Shown: positions 1 through 7,328, counted from the first letter of the stretch. The stretch is DNA of 8,841 nucleotides from Candidatus Woesebacteria bacterium GW2011_GWA1_41_7 (GCA_000997405.1 LCBU01000023.1:1-8841); one strand, 5' to 3'. The notes: generated from the letters alone by a model not told the origin. Translations and numbers: made by a program.

Positions 1-927
1 ATTACCGATGAGAAGGGTCTAATTCCCAGGATTGATGAAAGAAGAAACAACTCCAAGCTTCCCGCTATCGCAACAAAATTAATTCATAACCGCTATACAT
101 ATGTTAGTTTTTATTTTGCAGAAAATTATTTTGCGCATTTTACTCCGGACTTTCTTTTTATACACGGGGCTGGGCACAGGCAACATCATGTTCAGGGAGT
201 CGGAGAGCTTTATTGGTTTCAAGCACCGTTTATTCTTATGGGGATATATTTTTTGATTAAGAAAAAAGACCCCAACTTGAAAATTCTCGCGCCCTGGCTT
301 TTTTTGGCATTTGTTCCGGTTGCTATGACAAACGACAGTATTCCCAACGCCTTAAGAACACTTAATGCAACACCGGTTTATCAGATACTTACTGCACTGG
401 GGATTTACTACTCATATAAGTTTATAAAAAGCAGAAAAGTATTTTATTTATTGATTGGACTAAGTGCTCTTCTATTTTTGCTAAACCTTGGAGTTTATTT
501 GACAAATCTTTTTGGTTATTACCCGGAGCGCTATTCCAAAGACTGGCAGTATGGTAATAAAGAGGTTGTTGAATATATTAAAACAAATCAGGATAAATAC
601 GATCTCATTACTTATAGCCGGCATTACGGGGAGCCCCACATGTTCACTTTGTTTTATCTTAATTATGATCCGGCCAGGTTTCAGGATAGCGCCAACCTTA
701 ACAGGTTTGAGACGTTCGACTGGGTTAGGGTTTTGCAATTTGATAAATATTATTTTCCTGACTTGGGTGATACGGGTACCAAGTACCAAGACGTAGTTAA
801 CATCAATCCCGGAAAGAAAATTTTATTTATAGGAAGACCCGAGGATTTCCCCGGAGAATTACCCAGACTTAAAACTATCGATTTTTTGAACGGGGAAAGG
901 GCTTTTGATATTGTGGAGTCAAAATGA
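1..927 (+). CDS. GT-C membrane glycosyltransferase, ArnT/PMT-like, C-terminal part (5' end outside window)
   Basis: The frame is open from base 1 to TGA at 925-927, giving 308 codons, so the start lies upstream. The first internal ATG (238) is not the real start, because the 79 codons before it align with both downstream paralogues: NYFAHFTPDFLF matches NYLSHFSPNFLL and NYIKYFSPDYLF. What remains is the end of a large extracytoplasmic loop, a group of hydrophobic helices (about 226-510) and a soluble C-terminal tail with DWQYGNKE and PHMFTLFYLNY, both echoed in the next two proteins. The catalytic N-terminal Asp loop of the family is off the window. Such proteins use polyprenyl-phosphate sugars as donors outside the cytoplasmic membrane; donor and acceptor here are unknown. 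The loop reading GAGHRQHH (166-189) lacks the GDxNPR seen in its paralogues. The stop overlaps the next start by 4 bp (ATGA). Confidence 0.87.
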   Translation: MTDEKGLIPRIDERRNNSKLPAIATKLIHNRYTYVSFYFAENYFAHFTPDFLFIHGAGHRQHHVQGVGELYWFQAPFILMGIYFLIKKKDPNLKILAPWLFLAFVPVAMTNDSIPNALRTLNATPVYQILTALGIYYSYKFIKSRKVFYLLIGLSALLFLLNLGVYLTNLFGYYPERYSKDWQYGNKEVVEYIKTNQDKYDLITYSRHYGEPHMFTLFYLNYDPARFQDSANLNRFETFDWVRVLQFDKYYFPDLGDTGTKYQDVVNINPGKKILFIGRPEDFPGELPRLKTIDFLNGERAFDIVESK

Positions 928-2396
928 AAATATCAGCGTATAAAATACTATTCGTTCTTGTCGTATTCTTTTTTTTGATAACCAGACTTTATAGAATAGC
1001 CGACCTTCCCTCCTCGGTTTATTGGGACGAAGCTTCTATTGGTTATAACGCATTTTCAATTGCCACAGACCTTAAAGATGAATGGGGAAGTTTTTTGCCG
1101 GTACACTTTCGTGCATTCGGAGAGTTTAAGCTGCCCGTTTATATTTATTCGGTTGTACCTTTCGTTAAGGTACTTGGCCTAAATGCGTTTTCTGTAAGGA
1201 TCCCGGCCGTAATCTATTCACTGGGAACATTGCTATTAACTTATCTTTTGGTTAGCAAAATAACCGGAAAAAAATGGCCAGGCGTTCTTTCAGGTTTTAT
1301 CTTAAGCGTTTCTCCCTGGTTTTTTATTTTTTCAAGAACTGGGTATGAAGCGACAGCAGGCGTATTCTTTTTGTTGCTGTCTGTATATTTGTTTTTATGT
1401 AATTCAAAAAAATTAATAATTTTTTTCCTGGGAACCGTTTCCATCATCTTGAGTATGTATAGTTATACAAGCTTCAGGCTAATTTCACCCCTTGTTTTCG
1501 CTATGTTTTTAATCAGAGTAATTAAATTATACTTCGTAAATAAAAGTATAAAACGAAACATCTATATACCGGTATTGTCTTTAATTATATTTTTGTTGTC
1601 ACTAATCCCTATTGCGAGATTGTTTCTATTTGATGCCGGGTTTGGAAGAGCTCAAACATTTGCCTTAATTCCCGGATTCCAGCAGGTTTATGATCTTTCC
1701 GGCAAACCCCATTTACAGATTACCTACAACAGATCCGGCCATGTTGATTGGAAAGAAAACATCTCGACTATTGGAGCAAATTACCTTTCCCATTTTTCGC
1801 CAAATTTCCTTTTGTGGAAAGGTGATGCGAATCCGAGAAGTCAAATACCGGGACACGGGCAACTTTATTGGATAGATATCCCTCTTTTTATTTTAGGTAT
1901 TTATGCAATTTACAAAAAGAGGAGTTTTATATTTTTAATACCACTCCTATTATTACTTTTAGCTCCCATACCTGCGTCTCTTACCAGGGAATCACCTCAC
2001 GCATTAAGAAGTATATTGGCGGCACCTGCTTTTGCAATGATTACTTCGATTGGGGTTTGGTATATTGCTGAAAAAATAAATATCAAAAAGTTTTCAGTCA
2101 TATTTATTGCTGTAATTTCAATTATTTATTATTTGTCTTTTGAACTTTACGCTATGGATTTTGTATTAAAGTACCAGAACCTGACCTCACACGATTGGCA
2201 GTACGATTACAAAGAAATTTTTGTGGACAAAAAAGAAAGCGGAGTTGTAACAGACAAATATGGCCAGCCATATATATTTGCACTCTATTATCTTAAATAT
2301 CCGCCCGAAAAATTTAGAAATGAAGTAAAGTATAACCCGGTTGATAAGTGGGGATTTTCGCTTGTTTCGTCATTTGACGGATTTCAATTTAAATGA
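924..2396 (+). CDS. GT-C membrane glycosyltransferase, ArnT/PMT-like, short C-terminus
   Basis: This 490-residue integral membrane protein has about 12 hydrophobic segments (roughly 7-22, 71-88, 93-112, 119-137, 143-159, 163-181, 187-204, 212-232, 317-331, 333-349, 365-383, 389-408). The first external loop carries WDE with the expected catalytic Asp35-Glu36, then KLP (69-71), corresponding to the K/H-P-P motif after the first loop in ArnT/PMT_2 enzymes. A second external loop (about 235-315) contains GDANPR (300-305). The family transfers a sugar from a polyprenyl-phosphate donor to an extracytoplasmic acceptor; the substrate is not deducible. GGAG at 915-918 lies 5 nt before the ATG and supports this start, and the start overlaps the previous stop. 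Compared with both neighbouring paralogues the protein ends right after FQF and lacks about 55 terminal residues, although the catalytic half is complete. Confidence 0.92.
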   Translation: MKISAYKILFVLVVFFFLITRLYRIADLPSSVYWDEASIGYNAFSIATDLKDEWGSFLPVHFRAFGEFKLPVYIYSVVPFVKVLGLNAFSVRIPAVIYSLGTLLLTYLLVSKITGKKWPGVLSGFILSVSPWFFIFSRTGYEATAGVFFLLLSVYLFLCNSKKLIIFFLGTVSIILSMYSYTSFRLISPLVFAMFLIRVIKLYFVNKSIKRNIYIPVLSLIIFLLSLIPIARLFLFDAGFGRAQTFALIPGFQQVYDLSGKPHLQITYNRSGHVDWKENISTIGANYLSHFSPNFLLWKGDANPRSQIPGHGQLYWIDIPLFILGIYAIYKKRSFIFLIPLLLLLLAPIPASLTRESPHALRSILAAPAFAMITSIGVWYIAEKINIKKFSVIFIAVISIIYYLSFELYAMDFVLKYQNLTSHDWQYDYKEIFVDKKESGVVTDKYGQPYIFALYYLKYPPEKFRNEVKYNPVDKWGFSLVSSFDGFQFK

Positions 2397-3994
2397 AAAA
2401 GTTGGGAGTAGCAATTCTGGCTCTAATAGTTATTTTGGCAGCCTTTTTAAGAATCTGGAAACTTGATATGGTTCCGGCTTCATTAAATTGGGATGAAGTA
2501 GATGCCGGATACAATGCCTTCACAGTTGCCAACTGGGGAATTGATGAGTGGGGCAATAAATTTCCTTTGGTATTTCAGTCTTTTTACGACGACAAACATC
2601 CGGTTCATATATACATAACAACAGTTTTTGTTAAGCTATTTGGACTTAGTGATTTTACAATGCGTCTTCCAAGTGCAATCTTCGGCGCGCTCGGAGTTTT
2701 GATAATATTCTATTTAACAAAATATTTGTTTAAAAAAGATTTGCCTGCATATTTTGCGGCAATATTCCTGGCAATATCTCCTTATCATCTACAGTTTTCA
2801 AGAGGTCTTTGGGAAGTAAATTTTGCTTTCTTTTTCTTTATCTTGGGAATTATGTTTTTCTATTTAGGGAAAAATAAAAACGCATGGTATTTCCCTCTTT
2901 CTTTTCTTGGGTTCGGACTTTCACTCTATTCATACCATTCGTCCAAGATTGTGGTGCCTCCCATGATAATCGTACTTTCTGTGTTGTACTTTAAGGATTT
3001 TACAAAAAATATAAAAGCTTTTGCCGTAAGTATTCTTGTTTTGGCAATCTTTATTGTCGGATTAGTTATTAATCCACGCCTTCTTGGATTTGCCAGGGCA
3101 GAGCAAAATAAGTTTCCGGATGAGAAAATTAGGGCAACGGATCTTTATCAGAAAACAGGGAACCAATATTTAGGGACTTTAGAAATTGTTGCCGGAAATT
3201 ATATCAAATATTTTTCCCCGGACTATCTATTTATTAATGGAGATCAAAACCCCAGAAATTCCGTTAAAGTTTTTGGTGAATTTTACAAAATTGATGCATT
3301 ACTGATTACCCTGGGACTTATTTTTATGATTATTAAGCCCAGGAAGGAATGGTTGGTGCTTTTTGCCTGGATAGCTCTGGCTCCGGTTCCGGGAGCTCTG
3401 TCCGGCTTTACGCCAAATGCTGCCAGGGGACTATTTATGATGGGAAGTTTGCAGATAGTTGCGTCATATGGTCTTTACTCAATTGTTAATTTGTTTAGGA
3501 AGAATATTGTAAAAAGTGTCATTGTCATTTTGGTTTCTGTTCCACTCATATGGGAATTTTCGAGTTATTTAAGCTATTACTATAAAGAATATGGTAAAAA
3601 GGACGCCATTGAGTGGCAATACGGAATGAAGCAAATCGCACTATACGTAAAGGATCACCCTTACATAGACAAAGTTTACATGACCAAAGAAAGGCAGCAG
3701 CCTTATATATTTATATTGAATTATCTGGAGTACCCGGTTTATAAATATCTAAAAACAGTGCAGTATGACGAGAGCCAAAGCAAAAGCTACAACGTAGCCA
3801 AATCTTTCGGCAAGTTTCAATTTTCGGAATGGAATTCGGTTGACAGCTACCCGGCTCCTTATGTCCTTTATGTTCTTACCCCCAGCCAGTATGATGGACT
3901 AAGATACAGGTCCATGTTTGATGTAAAAGAGCTTGTAAAATATCCCGACGGTACGAATGCGTACTTTTTGGTGGAGGGTGGGTATAATGAGTAA
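2393..3994 (+). CDS. GT-C membrane glycosyltransferase, ArnT/PMT-like, full length
   Basis: This 533-residue paralogue of the two preceding genes is the only apparently complete copy with the long C-terminal tail. It has an N-terminal signal-anchor-like helix (4-20), WDE at 33-35 with the presumed catalytic acidic pair Asp34-Glu35, and KHP at 68-70 in the ArnT/PMT_2 K/H-P position. It continues with repeated membrane helices up to about 390, a large external loop with GDQNPR (283-288), and a soluble tail from about 395 containing EWQYGMKQ and QPYIFILNYLEY. The expected role is transfer of sugar from a polyprenyl-phosphate carrier to a surface glycan, lipid or protein outside the membrane. Its ATG overlaps the previous TGA and there is no clear ribosome-binding site before it, so termination-reinitiation coupling is likely. 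It overlaps the next gene by 8 bp. Confidence 0.92.
   Translation: MKKLGVAILALIVILAAFLRIWKLDMVPASLNWDEVDAGYNAFTVANWGIDEWGNKFPLVFQSFYDDKHPVHIYITTVFVKLFGLSDFTMRLPSAIFGALGVLIIFYLTKYLFKKDLPAYFAAIFLAISPYHLQFSRGLWEVNFAFFFFILGIMFFYLGKNKNAWYFPLSFLGFGLSLYSYHSSKIVVPPMIIVLSVLYFKDFTKNIKAFAVSILVLAIFIVGLVINPRLLGFARAEQNKFPDEKIRATDLYQKTGNQYLGTLEIVAGNYIKYFSPDYLFINGDQNPRNSVKVFGEFYKIDALLITLGLIFMIIKPRKEWLVLFAWIALAPVPGALSGFTPNAARGLFMMGSLQIVASYGLYSIVNLFRKNIVKSVIVILVSVPLIWEFSSYLSYYYKEYGKKDAIEWQYGMKQIALYVKDHPYIDKVYMTKERQQPYIFILNYLEYPVYKYLKTVQYDESQSKSYNVAKSFGKFQFSEWNSVDSYPAPYVLYVLTPSQYDGLRYRSMFDVKELVKYPDGTNAYFLVEGGYNE
3973..3978 (+). promoter_or_regulatory. Shine-Dalgarno site that fixes the GT2 start
   Basis: GGAGGG lies inside the 3' end of the preceding gene, 8 nt before ATG 3987. 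This is the strongest ribosome-binding sequence in the window. It favours ATG 3987 over the in-frame upstream ATG at 3957, which would add ten residues (MRTFWWRVGI) that mostly re-read the previous gene in another frame and precede the GT2 domain. Confidence 0.75.
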
Positions 3995-4871
3995 ATTAAT
4001 GCCGAATAAAACATTAAAATTGTCTGTAGTTTTGGCTACGAGAAATGAGGAAGAAAATATTGGGAGGTGTCTCGCGTCGGTTAAAGATATTGCCGATGAA
4101 ATTATAGTTGTTGATGAATATTCAACAGATAAAACCAGAGAAATCGCAGAAAAGTATGGGGCAAAAGTTTTTACCGAACCTCATCATGACATTTTTCATA
4201 TAACCAAGGAGAAAGCGCTCGATAAAGCAGTGGGTGAGTGGATTTTGCAGTTGGATGCTGATGAGGTCGTTACGCCGGAGCTTGCAAGTGAAATTTCCTC
4301 CGTTGTTAATTCTCAATCATTAACCATTAATCATCAACCATTGGAAATTAATTCTCTTTTTACCCGTCATCAGAAGCTAATAGAGGACCGCGACGGTAAA
4401 ATAGGGAAACCTACGGGTGAGATTGTCGGTTACTTTATTCCGAGGAGAAATATGTTTTTAGGCCGTCCCCTGATTCACGCCGGGGTTTACCCGGACGGAG
4501 TAATACGTTTGGTTAAAAAAGGATTCGCTCATTTTCCACAAAAGTCAGTACATGAGCAAATCAGTTTGAATGGTGACGTTTCCTGGCTGTCAAAAGACCT
4601 ATTGCACTATGACTCTCCTACCCTCAAAAAATATTTAATGAGGCTAAACCGTTACACTGATTTACACGCAGGAGAATTAAAAAACAGAAAAGCTCCAAAA
4701 AACCCATTCTACTTTATCTACTACTGCCTATTTAGACCTTTTTTGGTGTTTATAAATCTTTTTTTGCGACACCTTGGAATTCTTGACGGAGCAAGAGGTT
4801 TCCTCTGGAGTTTTTTGTCCGCAACCCATTTTCCAATTGCATACTTTAAATATATAACCGGGAAGGTTTAA
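3987..4871 (+). CDS. GT2 family glycosyltransferase, WaaE-like
   Basis: This 294-residue GT-A-fold enzyme opens with LSVVLATRNEEENIGRCL (12-29), the usual nucleotide-sugar-binding start. IIVVDEYSTDKT (39-50) replaces the more common DxxSTDxT, and the DxD metal/donor motif is LDADE (89-93). The acceptor half has the FIPRRNMFLGR block (150-160), GVIRLVKKG (171-179) and VHE (188-190), characteristic of WaaE/KdtX-type lipopolysaccharide-core and related transferases. A hydrophobic stretch at about 241-264 probably attaches it to the membrane. The likely job is adding a hexose from a nucleotide sugar to a lipid-linked or core glycan in the cytoplasm. Between the DxD and acceptor modules (about 105-148) there is a longer-than-usual loop containing a heptanucleotide-repeat peptide. 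It overlaps the GT-C gene upstream by 8 bp, so the two are presumably co-translated. Confidence 0.9.
   Translation: MSKLMPNKTLKLSVVLATRNEEENIGRCLASVKDIADEIIVVDEYSTDKTREIAEKYGAKVFTEPHHDIFHITKEKALDKAVGEWILQLDADEVVTPELASEISSVVNSQSLTINHQPLEINSLFTRHQKLIEDRDGKIGKPTGEIVGYFIPRRNMFLGRPLIHAGVYPDGVIRLVKKGFAHFPQKSVHEQISLNGDVSWLSKDLLHYDSPTLKKYLMRLNRYTDLHAGELKNRKAPKNPFYFIYYCLFRPFLVFINLFLRHLGILDGARGFLWSFLSATHFPIAYFKYITGKV
4315..4342 (+). repeat. Heptanucleotide tandem repeat, unit AAYCATY, 4 copies, inside GT2 gene
   Basis: Four contiguous 7-nt units with no spacer are seen: AATCATT (4315), AACCATT (4322), AATCATC (4329) and AACCATT (4336). The reading frame stays open and encodes QSLTINHQPL (residues 110-119). 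Because 7 is not a multiple of 3, three units read through all three phases and give a seven-residue peptide period. The repeat sits in the variable loop after the DxD motif. Confidence 0.85.
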
Positions 4872-4880
4872 AATTAATTA

Positions 4881-5618
4881 ATGAAGCTGCTCAATAAGAA
4901 TATAATTATCACCGGTTCAACCGGTGGAATAGGAAGGGAACTTGTAAAAAACCTTGATGAGGAAGGTGCTAATTTAATTTTGATTTCAAGATCCGACAGT
5001 GAACTCCAGAATTTAAAAGAGGAACTCAAAAGTAATTGTATTACATTTTCCGGTAATTTTAGCGACCAGAAGGAAATCGAGGTATTGTCCAAAAAGATTT
5101 CGAAAGAGTTTAAAACTATAGACGTTCTTATAAACGCTGCCGGAGTTGGGGTTTATAAATCTATTGAAGAAGAGACTTTAGAGGAGTGGAATAACTCCAT
5201 GAATATAAACGTTACTTCACAATTTATCTTAATAAAAAACCTAAGCAAGAATTTGCGTAAGTCGAAGGATTCATTGGTGATTAGTATAGGTTCAGGTGCC
5301 GGGGTAATTCCCATGGCAGGTAGAAGTATCTACTGTACGACTAAATTTGCGGTACGGGGGCTTACATTAAGCCTGGCTGAAGAATACAGGAGAACCTCGG
5401 TTGACTTTTGTTTAATAACACTTGGAAGCACTCTTACAAGCTTCGGACCTATGAGTTTTGAGGAAAAAAGGTCAGAGATGGAAAAAGGAAAAAAAGCATA
5501 TTTTACCCCTGACTGGGTGGCTAAAAAATTAATATCAATAATCAAGGATAACGACAGGAGGGTAGAATACACTCTTTTCCCATCACACTACGCCACAGAA
5601 TGGCATGCAAAAGGTTAA
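4881..5618 (+). CDS. Short-chain dehydrogenase/reductase (classical SDR)
   Basis: The 245-residue Rossmann-fold oxidoreductase has a full classical SDR motif set: TGSTGGIG (11-18) for dinucleotide binding, NAAG (85-88), Asn110 in MNINV, Ser138, and YCTTK giving Tyr151 and Lys155. SR at 36-37 at the end of the second beta-strand suggests NADP(H) preference, but weakly. The protein is cytosolic with no membrane segment. The substrate-binding region after residue 180 is not diagnostic. FabG-like ketoacyl reductases and sugar or polyol reductases share this layout; the flanking glycosyltransferases suggest a sugar or lipid precursor, which is inference. The ATG lies 9 bp after the GT2 stop. The nearest purine-rich site (GGAAGG, 4861-4866) is 14 nt away, so initiation looks weak or coupled. 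Confidence 0.92.
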   Translation: MKLLNKNIIITGSTGGIGRELVKNLDEEGANLILISRSDSELQNLKEELKSNCITFSGNFSDQKEIEVLSKKISKEFKTIDVLINAAGVGVYKSIEEETLEEWNNSMNINVTSQFILIKNLSKNLRKSKDSLVISIGSGAGVIPMAGRSIYCTTKFAVRGLTLSLAEEYRRTSVDFCLITLGSTLTSFGPMSFEEKRSEMEKGKKAYFTPDWVAKKLISIIKDNDRRVEYTLFPSHYATEWHAKG

Positions 5619-5678
5619 TCCCCACTACCAGATAGTATGGTCGGAAGAAGCCACAAGAGGTAGAATACATATATATCT

Positions 5679-6746
5679 ATGAAAGTAGCTGTCGACATAG
5701 GTCCTTTGAAAAGCGGGGACAATGTCCGTGGAATCGGTGTATATACGAGAGAGCTGGTTAATACTCTCGAATCAATCCAAAAAACCGGTAGTAATAAGTT
5801 TGAGCTATATCCTGTTGATTATTTCGATCATCAACCATCATCCGTTAATCATTATGATGTTATTCACTTTACCCGTTTTAACCCCTTCTCTATTTCGGTT
5901 CCTCTGAAAAAACCAAAGAATATTAAATTTGTATTAACAATTTACGACCTCATACCTTTGATTTACCCCGATAACTACCCACCGGGCTTTAGGGGCTGGA
6001 TTAATTGGCAAATAAACAAATTTTTGATTAAAAGAAATATTGACGCAATAATTACGATCTCAGAAACATCAAAAAAAGATATATGCAGATTTATCGGAAT
6101 TAATCCTGATAAAGTTTATGTTACCTACCTTGCTGCTCGTCCTATATTTAAGAAATTAGAAATTGGAAATTGGGAATTAGAGATTAAGAAACACTATGGT
6201 TTACCTGATCGTTTTGCTCTCTATGTGGGTGACATTAATTACAACAAAAATCTGCCTGTTTTAATCGAGTCATGTAAAATCGCAAAAATTCCGCTTGTTA
6301 TGGTCGGGAAGCAAATATTAGAAATAGAAAAAATGGACTTAAATCATTCGGAACTTGGTCATCTCAAAAATATAGATTTAAGCGGTTTAATCCGGACCGG
6401 TTTTGTTTCCGATGAAGACTTGGTAAAAATTTACAACCTGGCAACGGTATATATTCAACCCTCGCTTTATGAAGGTTTTGGTCTTCCTTTGATGGAAGCT
6501 TTCGCGACGGGTGTTCCATCTATTGCGTCAAAGACCCAAGCCCTGGTGGAAATAGCCGGAGATGCGGCACTTTTTGCTGACACTAAAGATACGAAAAATT
6601 TTGCAGAAAAAATCAAATTACTGGTTAGCGACTCGAAACTAAAAGAAGAGTTGATTAGAAAAGGGTTGGAAAATGCCAAAAAGTACAGTTGGCAAAAAGC
6701 AGCGGAAGAAACCTTCAGAGTATATCGGAAAATTAGCAACTTCTAA
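5679..6746 (+). CDS. GT4 family (GT-B) glycosyltransferase, mannosyltransferase-like
   Basis: The 355-residue GT-B enzyme has an N-terminal domain with VRGIGVYTREL (16-26), the glycine motif near the active site, and TIYDLIPL (87-94). ITISETSKKDI (125-135) sits where family members have the TVSxxS segment. The C-terminal domain starts at ALYVGDINYNKNL (180-192), with Lys190 matching the conserved K of the usual RKNL. It includes the EX7E motif Glu265-Glu273 in EGFGLPLMEA, which binds the nucleotide-sugar donor. It probably transfers mannose or a related sugar from a nucleotide donor in glycan or O-antigen-like assembly; the exact sugar is unknown. It follows the SDR by 60 bp, the largest gap in the operon. 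AGAGG at 5656-5660 is too far from the ATG to be a good ribosome-binding site. Two heptanucleotide-repeat tracts lie in predicted loops (residues 50-59 and 158-170). Confidence 0.92.
   Translation: MKVAVDIGPLKSGDNVRGIGVYTRELVNTLESIQKTGSNKFELYPVDYFDHQPSSVNHYDVIHFTRFNPFSISVPLKKPKNIKFVLTIYDLIPLIYPDNYPPGFRGWINWQINKFLIKRNIDAIITISETSKKDICRFIGINPDKVYVTYLAARPIFKKLEIGNWELEIKKHYGLPDRFALYVGDINYNKNLPVLIESCKIAKIPLVMVGKQILEIEKMDLNHSELGHLKNIDLSGLIRTGFVSDEDLVKIYNLATVYIQPSLYEGFGLPLMEAFATGVPSIASKTQALVEIAGDAALFADTKDTKNFAEKIKLLVSDSKLKEELIRKGLENAKKYSWQKAAEETFRVYRKISNF
5826..5853 (+). repeat. Degenerate heptanucleotide repeat, AAYCATY type, inside GT4 gene
   Basis: Four 7-nt units in register: GATCATC (5826), AACCATC (5833), ATCCGTT (5840, diverged) and AATCATT (5847). 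They encode DHQPSSVNHY (residues 50-59), between the N-terminal motif and the YDVIHF strand. Twelve bases, ATCATCAACCAT (5827-5838), are identical to 4330-4341 in the GT2 repeat and are read in the same codon phase. Confidence 0.65.
6152..6186 (+). repeat. Heptanucleotide tandem repeat, unit GRRATTR, 5 copies, inside GT4 gene
   Basis: Five contiguous units: GAAATTA (6152), GAAATTG (6159), GAAATTG (6166), GGAATTA (6173) and GAGATTA (6180). They encode KKLEIGNWELEIK (residues 158-170) at the linker between the two GT-B domains, just before the KHYGLP and YVGD segments. The frame is preserved. The unit differs from the AAYCATY family but has the same period. Confidence 0.85.
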
Positions 6747-7189
6747 CTTGAAAAGTTTGCCGATGAACAATACCTATCTATTAGGAAATGAAGCCTTTTG
6801 CTTGTTGTTAATATTTTTTTTCCTAAAAACTATTGTTAAAATTAGAATTAACAACCACACGCCTGAAGCTATTGCTGAAATAGTTAGTCCTATATAGAAG
6901 GATGTTGGGTGATAATAGAATCTGACAGTTCCCATTCCTTCGGAAACATCGATTGTTCTGAATGTATCCATATATTTATTAACAGTTACCTTTTTTGAAT
7001 TTAATTCAGCTTTCCAGTCGGGGGTGAGGGTATCTACCAAAATGAGCCGTGCGTTTTTGGGAGTAGAGTAATTTATGACAACTTCATTGGGGGTATATTT
7101 AACAATTTTTATTTGGCCGACCACGTTTCCATTTGAATCTTCTAACCTGGCTCGGTCACGATATTTGGTATTTTGCAAAACAACAATCA

Positions 7190-7214
7190 GTAGGTGAGGG
7201 TTTCAAACCCTCCC
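7190..7214 (+). repeat. REP-like palindrome with GTAG head
   Basis: GTAG (7190-7193) is followed after two bases by the perfect odd-centred palindrome GAGGGTTTCAAACCCTC (7196-7212), then CC. A conserved GTAG or GGAG tetranucleotide before an imperfect GC-rich palindrome is the known layout of REP elements moved by REP-associated tyrosine transposases (RAYTs). The stem is clearly GC-richer than its surroundings. Only one copy is present here, so membership in a repeat family is inferred. Confidence 0.55.
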
Positions 7215-7328
7215 AACGGCCCCAAATCAATCAGACATTCCTCGTCACTCGAATCATTGATGGCGATACATTCGAAATACAAACGAGACAAAAAGTGAGA
7301 CTCATTGGAATTGATACTCCAGAAGTTG
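7190..7328. mobile_element. Foreign ~140-bp segment inserted in the YfhO gene
   Basis: Recognisable YfhO coding stops on both sides of this stretch. Inside it are a REP-like palindrome at the left end and a nuclease-gene fragment reading on the opposite strand. The left limit is placed at the GTAG head of the palindrome. The right limit is approximate (7320-7335), because the last nuclease codons overlap the antisense of NNILQLL. No terminal inverted repeat, target-site duplication or transposase is visible, so the transfer mechanism is unknown. A metagenome assembly misjoin is the main alternative. Confidence 0.5.

Noticed and set aside
776..789. Two tandem copies of GTACCAA in the first GT-C gene, as another heptanucleotide array
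   Set aside because: Only two units are present, which is expected by chance at this length, and there is no related unit nearby.
3957..3986. Upstream ATG extending the GT2 protein by ten residues
   Set aside because: The strong GGAGGG site is spaced correctly for ATG 3987, and the extra residues precede the conserved domain while re-reading the previous gene.
5638..5679. Possible promoter before the GT4 gene (TAGAAT at 5661-5666)
   Set aside because: The -35 match (TGGTCG) is only 3 of 6 and AT-rich hexamers are common here, so it cannot be told apart from chance; the gap may only be a loosely spaced operon junction.
6736..6760. Imperfect stem-loop (GCAACTT / AAGTTTGC) between the convergent genes, as a terminator
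   Set aside because: The stem is short and AT-rich with a bulge, and no T-tract follows on either strand. It partly overlaps the GT4 3' end.
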